From positions 4,114 to 10,444 of the forward strand of contig NVSL01000075.1 of the NCBI GenBank assembly GCA_002401215.1: a DNA stretch of 6,331 bases. Reading direction: 5' to 3'. Below are positions 5,278-6,331 of this stretch, in pieces (position 1 is the stretch's first letter; each line of letters begins with the position of its first letter). The notes under the pieces were generated by a model. That model had not been told where the DNA came from, made no database searches, and was given only the letters and a program-made list of their open reading frames with translations. The position numbers and the translations under genes are program-made. The stretch comes from Flavobacteriaceae bacterium. GTDB lineage: Bacteria > Bacteroidota > Bacteroidia > Flavobacteriales > Flavobacteriaceae.

Positions 5278-6331
5278 ATGAAAACAAAATCAACCTTATT
5301 ATTGTTAATAACAATAGCGTTATTTAGCCAAGATTTAGTTGCCCAAAGTGGAATACAGTTTCCAAAGTCTGATTCAACTGCTGTTGAAAAGGATTATCCC
5401 TATGTATTGCCAATTTGGGGTAAAGAATTGACGAAAAGAAATATTAAATTTCAACTACCCTTTGGTGTAAATGCAAATTATGTTTACAATAGAATGGAGT
5501 TAGAAATGACTGATTTTAGTTTAGATTTAAATGGGACTCCAATTGACGGAATTAACGAGGAAACTTTGGCTTTTCAACCAATTATTGCAAAAGCATCAGG
5601 TATGAATGTAAGAGCTGATGTTTGGATTTTACCTTTTTTAAATTTTTATGGTATTTATGCATCAAGTAATGGCTCTACTCAAGTTGCTATGGCACCTTTT
5701 GGAGGAGATTTAATAGAGTTAGATCCAGTGCCGTTTACATCAACAACTTTTGGTGTTGGAACAACCTTTGTTTATGGGTGGCGTAATGTTTTTGTGAGTG
5801 GTGATGTAAATTATACAAGTTCAGGTTCAAATATTTTAGAAGATAAAGTTGAATTTCTTGTAGTTTCAGCTCGTGTAGGTAAAAGAGTTGAGTTTAAAAA
5901 TGATATGGCATTAGCAGTTTATATTGGTGGGATGTATCGTAACTTTATAGGGCACGAAGCAAATAATGGAAATGTAATGTTGGCAGAGTATTTTCCTGGA
6001 ATGAGAGATGGAATTATAGAAGGAATTGATAATAAGGTTGCAAGTAATGAAGATTTAATTGCGGACCCTGATTATCCTTATACTGCTGAAGACCCAACAA
6101 AAATTCAATTAAGAACTAGAAATGTAGCTTTGACTCAAATTGGAAGTAGAATTGAAAATGCACCTCCTGGACAAATAAATTACTCATTAAAGAAAGACAT
6201 TATTCAACCTTGGAGTTTGCAAGTTGGGTTTAATTATGAAATTACACAAAATTGGATGTTTAGAGGAGAGTTAGGATATTCATCTGGTCAAACATTTTTC
6301 TTGACGGGTTTGCAATACCGTTTTGGTTTGT
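5278..6331 (+). CDS. Outer-membrane beta-barrel protein, 3' end cut by the window edge
   Basis: From ATG 5278 the frame stays open for 351 codons to the last base. The visible end, TGLQYRFGL, looks like a final barrel strand, so the stop codon probably lies just outside the window. A signal peptide is evident (residues 1-23, ending DLVAQ). A conserved-looking entry segment follows at about 39-70, with DYPYVLPIWGKELTKRNIKF and then LPFGVNANYVY. The remainder has many amphipathic strands with aromatic girdle residues (for example TTFGVGTTFVYGWRNVFVSG and WMFRGELGYSSGQTFFLTG). There is also a less strand-like insert at about 235-305, rich in Asp, Asn and Pro, which could be a long extracellular loop. 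The start lies 9 bases after the stop of the preceding barrel gene, so the two are almost certainly co-transcribed. I recognise no characterised function; a porin or substrate-binding role beside the sulfatase is inference. Confidence 0.85.
   Translation, partial: MKTKSTLLLLITIALFSQDLVAQSGIQFPKSDSTAVEKDYPYVLPIWGKELTKRNIKFQLPFGVNANYVYNRMELEMTDFSLDLNGTPIDGINEETLAFQPIIAKASGMNVRADVWILPFLNFYGIYASSNGSTQVAMAPFGGDLIELDPVPFTSTTFGVGTTFVYGWRNVFVSGDVNYTSSGSNILEDKVEFLVVSARVGKRVEFKNDMALAVYIGGMYRNFIGHEANNGNVMLAEYFPGMRDGIIEGIDNKVASNEDLIADPDYPYTAEDPTKIQLRTRNVALTQIGSRIENAPPGQINYSLKKDIIQPWSLQVGFNYEITQNWMFRGELGYSSGQTFFLTGLQYRFGL

Noticed and set aside
5091..5279. 62-aa minus-strand frame opposite the coiled-coil tail
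   Set aside because: Its Ser/Phe/Leu-rich sequence is simply the complement of the Lys/Glu-rich coding strand.

Overview
The window looks like chromosomal DNA of a marine-type member of the Bacteroidota, most likely a Flavobacteriaceae. The DNA is strongly AT-rich, every complete gene ends in TAA, and Shine-Dalgarno motifs are weak or absent. Several upstream regions carry the Bacteroidota -7 promoter element TAnnTTTG. Secretory signal peptides end in the typical NAQ/FAQ/SQ/VAQ cleavage context. There are six protein genes and no RNA gene, insertion sequence or CRISPR array. Every intergenic gap is under 200 bases.

Left part (1-1970): the 3' end of a plus-strand gene enters from outside the window. 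It encodes HEAT-like plus TPR repeats and is possibly the C-terminal half of a multihaem cytochrome c. Its stop codon lies one base from the stop codon of a convergent gene for a secreted HtrA/DegP-like serine protease with one PDZ domain. The protease gene has a good promoter match just upstream of its start.

Middle (2097-4264, minus strand): a formylglycine-dependent arylsulfatase with all its main active-site signatures is followed by a 12-bp stem-loop that looks like its terminator, and then by a 180-aa secreted small beta-barrel-like protein of unknown function.

Right part (4462-6331, plus strand): divergent from the sulfatase, across a 197-base regulatory gap, is a two-gene operon of outer-membrane beta-barrel proteins. 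The first is a 268-aa barrel with a charged C-terminal coiled-coil tail; its true start is 84 bases downstream of the longest possible ORF start. The second begins 9 bases after the first, runs off the window end with at least 351 codons, and probably lacks only its stop codon or a few residues.

Taken together, the sulfatase, the downstream small barrel and the divergent barrel pair look like a cell-envelope locus for handling a sulfated compound. Desulfation would occur in the periplasm or at the surface, with barrel proteins for passage or binding. No SusC/SusD pair, carbohydrate-active enzyme or sulfatase-maturating enzyme is visible, so the substrate cannot be deduced. The system-level link is inference from gene arrangement.
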